Counted from the stretch's first letter, positions 32,975 to 42,777 are shown. The stretch is 64,000 bases of DNA from Mycobacterium sp. M26 (GCF_001494595.1 NZ_LN929908.1:3254468-3318467); one strand, 5' to 3'. The notes: generated by a model from the letters alone, not told the origin. Program-made: numbers and translations.

Positions 32975-35080
32975 CTACTCCGGGCTCTCCGGCGGGCTTT
33001 CGGCGAATTGGTCGGGGCCGCTTTCCAGCAGCGCCCGGAAACCGTCCTCATCCAGGATCGGCACCCCGAGTTCGACGGCCTTGTCGTACTTGGAGCCCGG
33101 CGCATCCCCGGCCACCACGAACGACGTCTTCTTCGACACCGAACCGGCGGCCTTGCCGCCGCGGGTGATGATCGCCTCCTTGGCCTCGTCGCGGGAGAAC
33201 CCGGCCAGCGACCCGGTGACCACGATCGACAAGCCCTGCAGCGTCGGGGCGATCCCGGTGTCGCGCTCGTCTTCCATCCGCACCCCGGCGGCGCGCCACT
33301 TGTCGACGATCGCGCGATGCCAGTCGACGGCGAACCATTCCGTGAGTGCGGCGGCGATGGTCGGGCCCACGCCTTCGACGTCGGCCAGCTGTTCCTCGTC
33401 GGCGGCCATGATCGCGTCCAGGCTGCCCAGCGCGGTGGCCAGCGCGCGCGCCGCGGTGGGGCCGACGTGGCGGATCGACAGCGCGACCAGGATGCGCCAC
33501 AGCGGACGGTTCTTGGCCTGCTCCAGGTTGGCCAGCAGGCGCGCACCGTTGGCCGACAGCACACCCTTGTTGGTGCGGAAGAACTCCGCGGTGAGCAGGT
33601 CCTCGGCGGTCAGGGCGAACAGGTCGCCTTCGTCGCCGATGACCTTGGCGTCGAGCAGGGCCGTGGCCGCCTCGTAGCCCAGGCCTTCGATATCCAGCCC
33701 GCCGCGACCGGCGAGGTGGAACACCCGCTCGCGAAGCTGCGCCGGACAGGACCGGGCGTTCGGGCAGCGGATGTCGACGTCACCCTCCTTGGCGGGGGCC
33801 AGCGGGGTGCCGCACTCCGGGCAGTGGGTGGGCATCACGAATTCGCGCTCGGTGCCGTCGCGCAGGTCGACCACCGGCCCGAGCACCTCGGGGATGACGT
33901 CGCCGGCCTTGCGGATCATGACGGTGTCGCCGATCAGCACGCCCTTGCGTTTGACCTCCGACCCGTTGTGCAGGGTCGCCATCCCGACGGTGGAGCCGGC
34001 GATGCGCACCGGGGTCATCACGGCGAACGGGGTGACCCGCCCAGTGCGCCCGACGTTGACCTGGATGTCGAGCAGCGTGGTCTGCGCTTCTTCGGGCGGG
34101 TACTTGTAGGCCACCGCCCAGCGCGGCGCGCGTGAGGTGGCGCCGAGACGCCGCTGCTGGGCGAAGTCGTCGACTTTGACCACCACACCGTCGATTTCGT
34201 GCTCGATCTCATGCCGGCGTTCACCCCAGTAGGCGATCTTGTCGCGCACCGCGGCCAGACCGGCCACCCGGGTGGTGTGGTCGGACACCGGCAGCCCCCA
34301 CGCCTTGATCGCGAAGTAGGCGTCATGCAGGCTGGCCGGGTTGAACCCGTCGGTGTAGCCCATGCCGTGGCAGATCATCCGCAGCGGGCGTCGCGCGGTG
34401 ACCGCCGGATTCTTCTGCCGCAGTGAGCCTGCCGCGCTGTTGCGCGGGTTGGCGAACGGGGGCTTGCCCTCCTCGACCAGGCTGGCGTTGAGATTCTCGA
34501 AGTCGGCCACCATGAAGAACACCTCACCGCGGACCTCGAGCACCGCGGGGATCGGGTATTCGCTTGAGGGCGTGAGGGTTTCGGGGACATCACCGATGGT
34601 GCGGGCATTGAGGGTGACGTCCTCCCCCACTCGCCCGTCACCGCGGGTGGCGGCGCGGTCCAGCTTGCCGTCGCGGTAGACCAGCGCGATGGCCACGCCG
34701 TCGACCTTCAGCTCGCACAGGTAGTGCGGATCGGGACCGAGTTCACTTTCCACCCGCGCCGACCAGGCGTCGAGTTCGTCGGTGTTGAAGACGTCGTCCA
34801 GCGAGAGCATCCGCTCCAGGTGCTGGGCTTCGGCGAACTCCGTGGCGAACCCGGCGCCGCCGACCAGCTGGGTCGGCGAGTCGGCCACCTTGAGCTCGGG
34901 ATAGCGGTCTTCCAGGGCGACGAGTTCGTTGAAGAGCTTGTCGAAGTCGGCGTCGGAGATGATCGGCGCATCTTTGATGTAGTAGCGGAACTGGTGCTCG
35001 CGCACCTCGTCGGCAAGCTCCTGCCAGCGCCGCCGCACGGACGCGTCGATCGGGTCGGTTTCCGGATCGTCAGGGGCCAC
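32975..35080 (-). CDS. ligA: NAD+-dependent DNA ligase
   Basis: 701 residues from the GTG at 35080. Seals nicks using NAD+. Domain Ia (RYYIKDAPIISDADFDKLFNE) binds NMN; the adenylated Lys is in CELKVDG (about residue 120). OB fold and the four-Cys zinc finger (CPECGTPL, CPNARSCPAQ) follow, then helix-hairpin-helix repeats and a C-terminal BRCT domain (SIVVTGSLAGFSRDEAKE). Complete; essential in mycobacteria (Rv3014c). Confidence 0.97.
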   Translation of the reverse strand: MAPDDPETDPIDASVRRRWQELADEVREHQFRYYIKDAPIISDADFDKLFNELVALEDRYPELKVADSPTQLVGGAGFATEFAEAQHLERMLSLDDVFNTDELDAWSARVESELGPDPHYLCELKVDGVAIALVYRDGKLDRAATRGDGRVGEDVTLNARTIGDVPETLTPSSEYPIPAVLEVRGEVFFMVADFENLNASLVEEGKPPFANPRNSAAGSLRQKNPAVTARRPLRMICHGMGYTDGFNPASLHDAYFAIKAWGLPVSDHTTRVAGLAAVRDKIAYWGERRHEIEHEIDGVVVKVDDFAQQRRLGATSRAPRWAVAYKYPPEEAQTTLLDIQVNVGRTGRVTPFAVMTPVRIAGSTVGMATLHNGSEVKRKGVLIGDTVMIRKAGDVIPEVLGPVVDLRDGTEREFVMPTHCPECGTPLAPAKEGDVDIRCPNARSCPAQLRERVFHLAGRGGLDIEGLGYEAATALLDAKVIGDEGDLFALTAEDLLTAEFFRTNKGVLSANGARLLANLEQAKNRPLWRILVALSIRHVGPTAARALATALGSLDAIMAADEEQLADVEGVGPTIAAALTEWFAVDWHRAIVDKWRAAGVRMEDERDTGIAPTLQGLSIVVTGSLAGFSRDEAKEAIITRGGKAAGSVSKKTSFVVAGDAPGSKYDKAVELGVPILDEDGFRALLESGPDQFAESPPESPE

Positions 35081-35134
35081 CCTCGCAGGCTAGTGGACCG
35101 CCCCGACAACCTCGTCACGTGGCAGGGTGAGGGT

Positions 35135-35530
35135 GTGGGGCATCCGATCATGTTCGACAACGACGATCCGGCGCTGGCTCGGGTCCGCGCCATCGCGCTG
35201 GGCTTTCCCGAGGCCATCGAGAAGATCTCGCACGGCCGGCCGACGTTCTGCGCGCCGAAGATGTTCGCCGTCTACGGCGGCAGCCGCAAGAACCCGAGCG
35301 GGCCGATGCACCGCTATCCGCACGCCCTGCTGGTCAAGGTCGACGACAGCGAACGCACCGCGCTGCAGCAGGATCCCCGGTTCTTCTTCCCCGCCTATCT
35401 GGGCCCGTTCGGCTGGCTGGGCTTGGACTTCGAGGCCGCCGAGGTGGACTGGGACGAGGTCGGCGAGTTGATCGACGCCTCGTTCCGGCTGCAGGCACCG
35501 CCGCGGTTGGTCCGGTTGCTCGACGGCTAG
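35135..35530 (+). CDS. MmcQ/YjbR-family protein
   Basis: 131 residues from a GTG at 35135; the homologous N-terminal pattern xHPxMFxDDDP favours this over the ATG at 35150. The YjbR fold is seen in ALGFPEAIEKISHGRPTF and PRFFFPAYLGPFGWLGL. The family is small and often called DNA-binding, but biochemical function is not established. Its 3' end overlaps the convergent secreted hydrolase by 4 bases. Confidence 0.8.
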   Translation: MGHPIMFDNDDPALARVRAIALGFPEAIEKISHGRPTFCAPKMFAVYGGSRKNPSGPMHRYPHALLVKVDDSERTALQQDPRFFFPAYLGPFGWLGLDFEAAEVDWDEVGELIDASFRLQAPPRLVRLLDG

Positions 35531-37035
35531 GTGTTCGGCGGGCAGCGGAACACCGGCCCCGGCGGCAGGGTGCCCTGCTTGAGGAAGGCCATCAAGGCAT
35601 CCTCCGCGCAGGTGTTCTGACTGCTGGCGATATGCCCTTCGGCCGGTGCCACCACGAGCGTCGACGCCTTGATCTGGTTGTGCAGGGACTGCGCCCACGA
35701 CAGCGGGGTCGCGGGGTCGCCGGTGGTGTTGAGGATCAGCACCGGCCCCGCACCGGACGCCCGGACCGGACCGGGCTCGCGCACCGACGGTGCCGGCCAC
35801 ATCTCGCAGGGCTCCAGTGACCAGGCCCGGTTGCCGCCGCTGATCGGGGTTTCCATCGCCCACACCGGGGCCAGCCGTTTGGGCTTCTCCGGATCGCGCC
35901 GGTCAGCGAAATCGATGCACACCACCGACAGGTATTCAGAGTCGGCCGGGTTGACCATCAGGTCCGGCGAGTAGGCGGCATCGAGCACCGGCGCCCACTG
36001 CCCGTCGACCGCGTGGCGCAGCGTCTCACGCAGGCTGGGCCACCCGGAATCCGGGAAGTACTGCGAGGATTCGACCAGCGCCAGCATCCGGGCACCTGAC
36101 AGCACGCGACCGTCAGGACCGGCGTAGGGCTGACGGTCCAGGGCGCCGATCAGGTCGGAGATCTGTTGCAGCGCAGCGCCACTGGGCCCGGTGAGTGGGC
36201 AGTCCGGCCGGGTCAGGCAGTCGTCGACGAACGCGGCGACGCTGCGCTGCATCCCCTGGGCCTGGCCGTGGCGGACCTCCTGGTAGTTCAGCATCGGGTC
36301 CATCACCGAGTCCAGCACGATCCGGTCGGTCTTGCCCGGGAACATATCGGCGTAGAGGGCGCCAAGGAACGTTCCGTACGAATAGCCGAGATAGCTGATC
36401 TGGTCGAAGCCCATCGCCTTGCGGATCTCGTCCATGTCGCGGGCGACGTTGGCGGTGCCGACGTGGGCCAGGGCGTCGCCGAACTGGCGCTGGCAGGCGT
36501 CGCGGATACCGGCGGCCAGCTCGGTGGCGCGGTCGATCTGCGCGGTAGTGGTCGGCACGCTGGGCTGGTTGAAGATCGCCTGGCGCTGCGCATCATCCAG
36601 GCACGTGATCGCGGGCTTGGACCCGCCGACACCGCGCGGGTCGAAGGACACCACGGTGTAGGTATCGGCGAACTTCTCGAAGTACTCCCGGTTGGTCCGC
36701 AGATCGGTGAAGCCGCTGATGCCGGGGCCGCCGGGGTTGGTCACCAGCAGCCGGGGTTTGTCGGCCTTGGACGGAACCCGGATCACCGGGATGGTGAAGG
36801 CCGGACCGTCCGGGAGTGCATAGTCGAAAGGCACTGTGAGGGTCGAACATTCGACGCCCGGATAGGCGCCGTTGGAGTCCGGCATGGACTCGGTCATCAC
36901 GCAGGGACCCCACGGGGCGAGCTTCACCGCTGATGTCGCCTCGGGGGCGTCGGCCGGAGCCGAACACCCCGAGCCGACCAGCACAGCCAGGACCGCGGCC
37001 CCGGTCCACCACTTCACCCCCGCGGAAGCAGACAC
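35527..37035 (-). CDS. Secreted lipoprotein alpha/beta hydrolase (tripeptidyl aminopeptidase-like)
   Basis: 502 residues. Lipoprotein signal with lipobox LVGSGCSAP (Cys at about residue 24). The alpha/beta-hydrolase triad is clear: oxyanion GGPG, nucleophile Ser in LGYSYGTFLG, Asp in LNTTGDPATPL and His in AEGHIASS within the TAP-like C-terminal domain. Resembles mycobacterial CaeA-type exported esterases/peptidases and Streptomyces SlpD/E. Not part of the M. tuberculosis order at this place, so an accessory insertion between ligA and the Rv3015c-like gene. Confidence 0.9.
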   Translation of the reverse strand: MSASAGVKWWTGAAVLAVLVGSGCSAPADAPEATSAVKLAPWGPCVMTESMPDSNGAYPGVECSTLTVPFDYALPDGPAFTIPVIRVPSKADKPRLLVTNPGGPGISGFTDLRTNREYFEKFADTYTVVSFDPRGVGGSKPAITCLDDAQRQAIFNQPSVPTTTAQIDRATELAAGIRDACQRQFGDALAHVGTANVARDMDEIRKAMGFDQISYLGYSYGTFLGALYADMFPGKTDRIVLDSVMDPMLNYQEVRHGQAQGMQRSVAAFVDDCLTRPDCPLTGPSGAALQQISDLIGALDRQPYAGPDGRVLSGARMLALVESSQYFPDSGWPSLRETLRHAVDGQWAPVLDAAYSPDLMVNPADSEYLSVVCIDFADRRDPEKPKRLAPVWAMETPISGGNRAWSLEPCEMWPAPSVREPGPVRASGAGPVLILNTTGDPATPLSWAQSLHNQIKASTLVVAPAEGHIASSQNTCAEDALMAFLKQGTLPPGPVFRCPPNT

Positions 37036-37080
37036 GCCTTATCTTCTAACACGTTCGGCGGGCTGCGGTACGGAAGTCGA

Positions 37081-38091
37081 TCAGATGGCTTCCGGGTCGT
37101 CGGCGACGGCATCGGCGGCGCGTTGCGCCAGTTCGACCGCGATACGCGCCCACCCGGCGCTGGCACCGGCCAGCCCGCAGGACGGGCTGATGCCGACCCG
37201 GTCGCGAACCACCGCACGGGGGAAGCCGATTCGGTCGGTGATCGCCACGGCACCGGCGGCCACTTCCTCCGCGGACGGACGGTGCTGCGGCGCACTGGAG
37301 GGCAACAGCCCGAGCACCGCGGTGCGCCCGGAGTCCAGGAACTCCCCCAGGCCGTCCAGGCCGGCATCGCCCAGTACCGAGGTGTCGACGGCCACGGCAT
37401 GGATCGAGCTGCGCTGCAACACCTTCCAAGGAATATCAGTGGCGCAGGTGTGGACCATCACCTCGGCACCAGCGGCGGCCACACACACGTCGAGCAGCTC
37501 GACGGCAATCGCCTCGTCCACCGGATGCACCGGATTAAGCGTGCTCACCCCGGCCAATCGGCCGGCCAGGGCCGCGGGCAGGGTGGGTTCGTCGTACTGC
37601 ACGACCACCGTCGTGCCCAGCCGCCTGGCCAGTTCGGCGCGGTGCACGGCCACCCCTTCGGCCAGCGATGCCACCAGATCACGGACGGCACCGGGGTCGG
37701 TGATCGCGCGATGCCCGTTGGACAGCTCCAGTCCCGCCGCCAGGGTGATCGGTCCGGGCGCCTGCACCTTGACGGTGCGGCCGGCCACCGCGCCACCGGC
37801 CTTCTCCCAGGCCTCCTCGAGGGCGTCGATGTCCTCGTCGAGCAGGCTGGCGGCCCGGCGCATCACCGCACCGGGCCGGGCGGTGATCCGGTAGCCGCGC
37901 GGCACCGTGTCGAGGGCGATGTCGACCAGCAGAGCACCGGCGCGCCCGATCAGATCGGCGCCCACTCCGCGGGCCGGGAGCTCGACGAGATGGGGCAGCC
38001 GGTGCAGCTCGCCGACCACGATCTGGGCGGCTTCCCGCGGCGCCGAACCGGGCCAGGAGCCGATACCGGTGGCCGCCGCGAAAACACTCAC
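37081..38091 (-). CDS. Cobalamin-independent methionine synthase-like protein (Rv3015c-like)
   Basis: 336 residues from a GTG at 38091 (Rv3015c is 337). The MetE/UROD-like barrel pattern is present: TGIGSWPG at the N-terminus, VKVQAPGPITLA, VVVQYDEPTLPA and VMVHTCATDIPW with the possible zinc-binding His-x-Cys. It is much shorter than true MetE and lacks its N-terminal domain, so the methyl donor and acceptor are unknown. Divergent from the lpqA-like gene. Confidence 0.82.
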   Translation of the reverse strand: MSVFAAATGIGSWPGSAPREAAQIVVGELHRLPHLVELPARGVGADLIGRAGALLVDIALDTVPRGYRITARPGAVMRRAASLLDEDIDALEEAWEKAGGAVAGRTVKVQAPGPITLAAGLELSNGHRAITDPGAVRDLVASLAEGVAVHRAELARRLGTTVVVQYDEPTLPAALAGRLAGVSTLNPVHPVDEAIAVELLDVCVAAAGAEVMVHTCATDIPWKVLQRSSIHAVAVDTSVLGDAGLDGLGEFLDSGRTAVLGLLPSSAPQHRPSAEEVAAGAVAITDRIGFPRAVVRDRVGISPSCGLAGASAGWARIAVELAQRAADAVADDPEAI

Positions 38092-38141
38092 CCGGCAACC
38101 GTATTGGACACCCCACGCGGAGGCACCCACGGGGGCCTACG

Positions 38142-38789
38142 GTGGAGGCCATGAGGCTGCGGGCCGGACTGTGCTGCGCCGTGCTGGCGGTGGCGGTCAC
38201 CGGCTGCACCCAGTGGACCGCCGGGGCACCGCTGCGGGCACTGACCGAGCCGCCCTATCAGCCGCCAGGCGTGGTCGACGTCGACGCGGTGCTGCTCAGC
38301 CAGGCCCAGATGCAGTCGATCACCGGCGGCGGCACCGACCTGACGATCATCCCGAGCATGGACGGCAAGGTCCCCGTCGACATCGAGGATCTGGCCTCCT
38401 CGGTGCCCGCCGAGTGCCGGTTCATCTTCGCCGAGACGGCCGTGTTCGGCACCGACGTCGACGACTTCCACAAGACCAGCTTTCAGAATCCGCCCCGGGC
38501 GGCGCTGATCTCGCAGGGCGCTGCCGCCTACGGCGATCCCGCGCGCGCCCGGCGGGTGTTCGACGCACTCGCCGAGACGGCCTCCCGTTGCGCCGACAGC
38601 TCGTACGGGGCACTGCTGGTCGGTGCGGTCACCGGCGACGCACAGACGCTGAGCATCCGGCCCGGCAACTGCGGGCGGGACTACCGGTTGAAGGGCACGG
38701 TGCTGGTGGAGGTGACGTTCTGCGCGTTCCCCGAATCGGTGCCGCAGATCGTGCTGGCCAATATCCTCAGCCGGATTCCGGGCGGTTGA
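38142..38789 (+). CDS. lpqA: Lipoprotein with PknH-type sensor fold, LpqA-like
   Basis: 215 residues from a GTG at 38142 (GGGGGC about 6 bases upstream); an ATG at 38151 is an alternative. Lipobox AVTGCTQW (Cys about residue 22). The mature part looks like the extracellular PknH_C sensor domain with four Cys residues (PAECRF, SRCADSS, PGNCGRDY, VTFCAFP), likely forming two disulfides. Position next to the Rv3015c-like gene matches M. tuberculosis lpqA (Rv3016). The 3' end overlaps convergent mnmA by 23 bases. Confidence 0.78.
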   Translation: MEAMRLRAGLCCAVLAVAVTGCTQWTAGAPLRALTEPPYQPPGVVDVDAVLLSQAQMQSITGGGTDLTIIPSMDGKVPVDIEDLASSVPAECRFIFAETAVFGTDVDDFHKTSFQNPPRAALISQGAAAYGDPARARRVFDALAETASRCADSSYGALLVGAVTGDAQTLSIRPGNCGRDYRLKGTVLVEVTFCAFPESVPQIVLANILSRIPGG

Positions 38790-39849
38790 CGATCGTGGCG
38801 CTGCCGATGACCTCGTCACCGGCCGGGTCCGGCCGGTAGAGCACCAGGGTCTGGCCGGCGGCCACCCCGCGCAGCGGCGAGCGCAGTGTCACCTGCACCT
38901 GCTCGCCGACCAGCTCGGCGACCGCGGGCACGATGCCGCCGTGCGCGCGCACCTGCACCTCGCACTCGACCGGGCCCTGCGGGGCAGCACCGGAGGTGAA
39001 GACCGGTTGCTTGCCGGTCAGGGCCCAGGTCTGCAGATCGCCGGCCGCGCCCACTCGCACGGTCTGGGTCTCGGCATCGATCTCGGTGACGTAGCGCGGT
39101 GTGCCCTCGGGGCCGGGTCCGGCGATGCCGAGGCCCTTGCGCTGGCCGATGGTGAAACCGTGCACGCCGTCATGCTCGGCGAGCACCGTGCCGCTGGCGT
39201 CGACCACCGCGCCCCGGCGCACCCCGATGCGGGCGCCGAGGAACGCCCGGGTGTCACCCGAGGGGATGAAGCAGATGTCGTGGCTGTCGGGCTTGCTGGC
39301 CACCGGCAGGCCGCGCTGGGCGGCTTCCTCGCGGATCTGCGGCTTGGGGGTGTCGCCGATCGGGAAAAGGGCGTGCCGCAACTGGGTGGCGGTCAGCACG
39401 GCCAGCACGTAGGACTGGTCCTTGTCGGCGTCGACGGCGCGACGCAGCCGGCCGTCGGCCAGCCGCGCGTAGTGGCCGGTGGCCACCGCATCGAAGCCCA
39501 GTGCCAGCGCCCTGGCCGCCAGCGCGGAGAACTTGATCTTCTCGTTGCACCGCACGCACGGGTTGGGGGTCTCACCGCGGGCGTAGGAGTCGACGAAGTC
39601 GTCGATCACGTCCTGCTTGAACTGGTCGGCGAAATCCCAGACATAGAACGGTATTCCGAGGACGTCGGCCACCCGGCGGGCATCACCGGCGTCCTCGCGC
39701 GAGCAGCAGCCGCGCGAGCCGGTGCGCAGCGCGCCCGGGGCACTGGACAATGCCAGATGCACACCGACCACATCGTGGCCGGCGTCGACCATCCGGGCGG
39801 CGGCCACCGACGAATCCACACCGCCGCTCATCGCGGCCAGCACCCTCAT
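38767..39849 (-). CDS. mnmA: tRNA-specific 2-thiouridylase
   Basis: 360 residues from the ATG at 39849. Installs 2-thiouridine at U34 of Lys, Glu and Gln tRNAs. PP-loop MSGGVDSSVAA (about residue 7), first catalytic Cys in TPNPCVRCN, second (persulfide) Cys in SHDICFIPSG, and the C-terminal beta-barrel are all present. The ATG overlaps the stop of the cysteine desulfurase gene, which presumably supplies the sulfur. Equivalent to Rv3024c. Confidence 0.95.
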   Translation of the reverse strand: MRVLAAMSGGVDSSVAAARMVDAGHDVVGVHLALSSAPGALRTGSRGCCSREDAGDARRVADVLGIPFYVWDFADQFKQDVIDDFVDSYARGETPNPCVRCNEKIKFSALAARALALGFDAVATGHYARLADGRLRRAVDADKDQSYVLAVLTATQLRHALFPIGDTPKPQIREEAAQRGLPVASKPDSHDICFIPSGDTRAFLGARIGVRRGAVVDASGTVLAEHDGVHGFTIGQRKGLGIAGPGPEGTPRYVTEIDAETQTVRVGAAGDLQTWALTGKQPVFTSGAAPQGPVECEVQVRAHGGIVPAVAELVGEQVQVTLRSPLRGVAAGQTLVLYRPDPAGDEVIGSATIVNRPESG

Positions 39850-41048
39850 CGCAGACCACTCAACGTCGAACTGGCCAGCGCGGCCTGCCGGGCGCGCTCG
39901 ACGGCGGCGGGCAGCACGCGCAGCGCGGCGTCCACGTCGGCTTCGGTGCTGGTGTGCCCCAACGACAACCGCAGCGAGCCGCGGGAGACGTCGGCGTCGG
40001 CACCCATCGCCAGCAGCACATGTGAGGGCTGGGCGACACCGGCGGTGCAGGCCGAACCGGTGGAGCATTCGATTCCGTTGGCGTCCAACAACATCAGCAG
40101 CGAGTCACCTTCGCAGCCGCGGAACGTGAAGTGGGTGTTGCCGGGCAACCGGCGCTCACCGAGCGCACCGTTGACCTGGGTGTCGTCGATAGTGTCGAGC
40201 ACGCCGGTGATCAGGCGCTGCTGCAGTGCGCGCAGTCGTGCCGCGGTGGCGTCCAGGGATTCGACGGCAATGCGGGCCGCGGCGGCCATCGCGACCACAC
40301 CGGCGACATCCGGTGTGCCCGAACGCACGTCGCGCTCCTGGCCACCGCCGTGCAGGAGCGGCACGCAGGCGGCGTCGCGGCGCAGGAACAGCGCTCCGAC
40401 TCCGGTGGGTCCGCCGAACTTATGGGCGGTGATGCTCATGGCCGATAGCGCGGTGTCGCCGAAGCGGACCGGCAGCTGGCCGACGGCCTGCACGGCGTCG
40501 CTGTGCATGGGGACGTCGAATTCGGCCGATACCGCCGCCAGTTCGCTGATCGGCATGATGGTGCCGACCTCGTTGTTGGCCCACATGATCGTGACCAGGG
40601 CCACGTCGTCGTGTTCGGTGAGCGCCTCACGCAGCGCGGCCGGTGTGACCGAACCGTCGGGTTCGGTGGGCAGGTAGGTGACCTCAGCGCCCTCATGCTC
40701 GGCCAGCCAGATGACGGCATCGAGCACCGCATGGTGTTCGACCGCGGTGGTGACGATGCGCCTGCGCTTGGGGTCGGCGTCGCGGCGGGCCCAGTAGATG
40801 CCCTTGACCGCCAGGTTGTCACTCTCGGTGCCGCCGGCGGTGACGATGATCTCCGACGGGCGGGCGCCGAGCAGGGCGGCCAGGGTCTCCCGGGACTCCT
40901 CCATCCTGCGGCGCGCATCCCGTCCGGAGGTGTGCAGCGAGGACGCGTTGCCCACCGTGGCCAGCGCAGCCGTCATCGCCTCGATGGCAGCGGGGTGCAT
41001 CGGGGTGGTGGCGGCGTGGTCGAGGTAGACCGGCGCGGTCGGGCTCAT
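39846..41048 (-). CDS. iscS: Cysteine desulfurase (IscS-like)
   Basis: 400 residues, class V aminotransferase fold. Start motif YLDHAATTPMHPAA, PLP-binding Lys in SITAHKFGGPTG, and active Cys in ECSTGSACTAG. Mobilises sulfur from cysteine for Fe-S clusters and, given the 4-base overlap with mnmA, for tRNA thiolation. Equivalent to Rv3025c. It is also the nearest desulfurase to the huc genes, though no direct link is shown. Confidence 0.94.
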   Translation of the reverse strand: MSPTAPVYLDHAATTPMHPAAIEAMTAALATVGNASSLHTSGRDARRRMEESRETLAALLGARPSEIIVTAGGTESDNLAVKGIYWARRDADPKRRRIVTTAVEHHAVLDAVIWLAEHEGAEVTYLPTEPDGSVTPAALREALTEHDDVALVTIMWANNEVGTIMPISELAAVSAEFDVPMHSDAVQAVGQLPVRFGDTALSAMSITAHKFGGPTGVGALFLRRDAACVPLLHGGGQERDVRSGTPDVAGVVAMAAAARIAVESLDATAARLRALQQRLITGVLDTIDDTQVNGALGERRLPGNTHFTFRGCEGDSLLMLLDANGIECSTGSACTAGVAQPSHVLLAMGADADVSRGSLRLSLGHTSTEADVDAALRVLPAAVERARQAALASSTLSGLR

Positions 41049-41104
41049 GGCCTGTCCAGGATACCGGCAGGCCAGCGCCCACCCGTCCCCGCCGAACCTG
41101 GGGG

Positions 41105-41941
41105 CTAACCGGCCAGCGCGTGGGTGTGCTCGTAGCCGGTCACGATGCGGCCCCGCACGGCCACCTCACAGCGCGCCGCCAGTTCCCGCCGATCGGTGCC
41201 GGGCAGCTCCAGCGAGGCCACCTCCACGTCGACCACGGTGAGCTTGGTCCGCGCGGTGCGGCTCAGCGTCTGCCACAGCGTGTCGTCACCGATGAACGCG
41301 GGCAGCGTCGAGGGCTGACCGTCGCGGTGGTGGTAGGTCAGCCGCAACGGCTGGACCGGGCGACCCGAGTCGACGGCGGCCTGGAACATGGCCGGACGGA
41401 ACGGCCCGTACGCCAGCCCGCACCAGGTGGTGCCCTCGGGGAAGGCGACGACGGTCTGACCGCGCCGCAGCCGTTCAGCCACCATCGCCACCACGTGCGG
41501 GAGGCGACGCAAGCTGGAGCGGTCGATCGGGATGATCTTCATGATGCGCGCGGCCAGGCCGACGGCGGGCCAGTCGATCAGGTCTGCCCGGGCCACGAAC
41601 GCGCCGGGCAGCACCGAGCCGATGACGAAGATGTCCACCCAGGATACGTGGCCGCTGACCACCAGCACCCCGCTCAGGTTTCGAATGGGGCCGCCGGACA
41701 TCGTGATTCGCACGCCGAGCCCGCGCAGGAACAGCCGGCAGTACAGCCGCTGCACCCGTGAGCGGCCCGGCAGTGGCACCGCCAGCAGAGGCAGTGCGGG
41801 CAGCATGAGCACCGCGACGGTGACGCGCCGGATCAGCCGCAGCGTGGCCAGGACGGGATCGCCCGGCGTTCCGCTGCCGGCCCGCACGCAGCTGTCATCG
41901 CAGCTGGCCCTGGGCAGCCAGGCGTGCTCGACGGCGCTCAT
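41105..41941 (-). CDS. 1-acylglycerol-3-phosphate-type acyltransferase (PlsC-like, Rv3026c)
   Basis: 278 residues from the ATG at 41941. One hydrophobic segment (VAVLMLPALPLLAVPL) precedes the catalytic HX4D motif (GHVSWVDIF) and the glycerol-phosphate motif FPEGTTW. Likely adds an acyl chain to a lysophospholipid or related lipid at the inner membrane. The start shares one base with the preceding GNAT gene stop (TGATG), and the GNAT/PlsC pair resembles OlsB-OlsA lipid acylation modules. Confidence 0.88.
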   Translation of the reverse strand: MSAVEHAWLPRASCDDSCVRAGSGTPGDPVLATLRLIRRVTVAVLMLPALPLLAVPLPGRSRVQRLYCRLFLRGLGVRITMSGGPIRNLSGVLVVSGHVSWVDIFVIGSVLPGAFVARADLIDWPAVGLAARIMKIIPIDRSSLRRLPHVVAMVAERLRRGQTVVAFPEGTTWCGLAYGPFRPAMFQAAVDSGRPVQPLRLTYHHRDGQPSTLPAFIGDDTLWQTLSRTARTKLTVVDVEVASLELPGTDRRELAARCEVAVRGRIVTGYEHTHALAG

Positions 41942-42777
41942 CAGGCCATCCCCATCTCGGTGGCCGCCGAGACCGACCGCAGCCGGGTCAGGTAGCGGGT
42001 GTCGGCCTGACGTTTGTCCAGCAGGGCCGGGAAGTCGCCGACACCGAAGTCGGGGTCGTGTGCGGGTTCGCCGCACACCTTGGCCCCCAGCCGCAGGTAG
42101 CCCCGCATGAGGGGTGGGATGGTGGGCCGCGCGGGCGGGTCGATGTCGTCGAGGTGGCGGCCGTCGATGACCACCGGCCGGTAGGGCCGGACGGTCAGTT
42201 CCGGGGCGGCGGCGTGGCGGCGCAGCACGAAGTCACGCACCCCGCGCAGATGGCTGCCCGGGACGCCATCACCATGGGTGGGCACCGAGACGCAGCCGGT
42301 CACATAGTCGTAGCCGCTGCGGTCGAGGTAGGCCAGGATGCCACCCCACATCAACAGCACCACCGCGCCGTTGCGGTGATCGGCGCGCACCACCGCACGC
42401 CCCATCTCCACCAGCGAGGGCCGCAGCACATCGAGGGCTGTGACATCGAATTCGGTTGCGGTGTAGAGACTTCCGGCGGCGATGGCACCGGGCGGGGGCA
42501 GCATGCGGTAGCAGCCGACGATCTCGCCGCTGGTGTCCTCACGGACCAGCAGGTGATCGCAGAACTCGTCGAAGTGGTCGGCATCGAGACCGGACGGGTG
42601 TTCGTCACCGCCGGCCGGCAGGGTGAACCCGGGCTCGGTGCTGAACACCTGGTAGCGCAGCCGTTGGGCGTCCTCGACCAGCGCGGGCGCGGTGGTCAGC
42701 AGCAGCGTGTAGCGGGGGCCGCTCAGAGCGGCGGATTCGGCATGGTCGGGGGCTATGAGTACAGAGGCAGTGCTCAT
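41941..42777 (-). CDS. GNAT-type N-acyl amino acid synthase-like protein (OlsB-like, Rv3027c)
   Basis: 278 residues. GNAT/OlsB-type acyltransferase pattern: YQVFSTEPGF near residue 43, FDEFCDHLLVRED, VGCYRMLPP and LVEMGRAVVRADHRNGAVVLLMWGGI. This family moves a 3-hydroxyacyl chain from acyl carrier protein to an amino acid (as ornithine in OlsB). The coupled PlsC-like gene would then add the second acyl chain. The product in mycobacteria is not established. Confidence 0.85.
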   Translation of the reverse strand: MSTASVLIAPDHAESAALSGPRYTLLLTTAPALVEDAQRLRYQVFSTEPGFTLPAGGDEHPSGLDADHFDEFCDHLLVREDTSGEIVGCYRMLPPPGAIAAGSLYTATEFDVTALDVLRPSLVEMGRAVVRADHRNGAVVLLMWGGILAYLDRSGYDYVTGCVSVPTHGDGVPGSHLRGVRDFVLRRHAAAPELTVRPYRPVVIDGRHLDDIDPPARPTIPPLMRGYLRLGAKVCGEPAHDPDFGVGDFPALLDKRQADTRYLTRLRSVSAATEMGMA

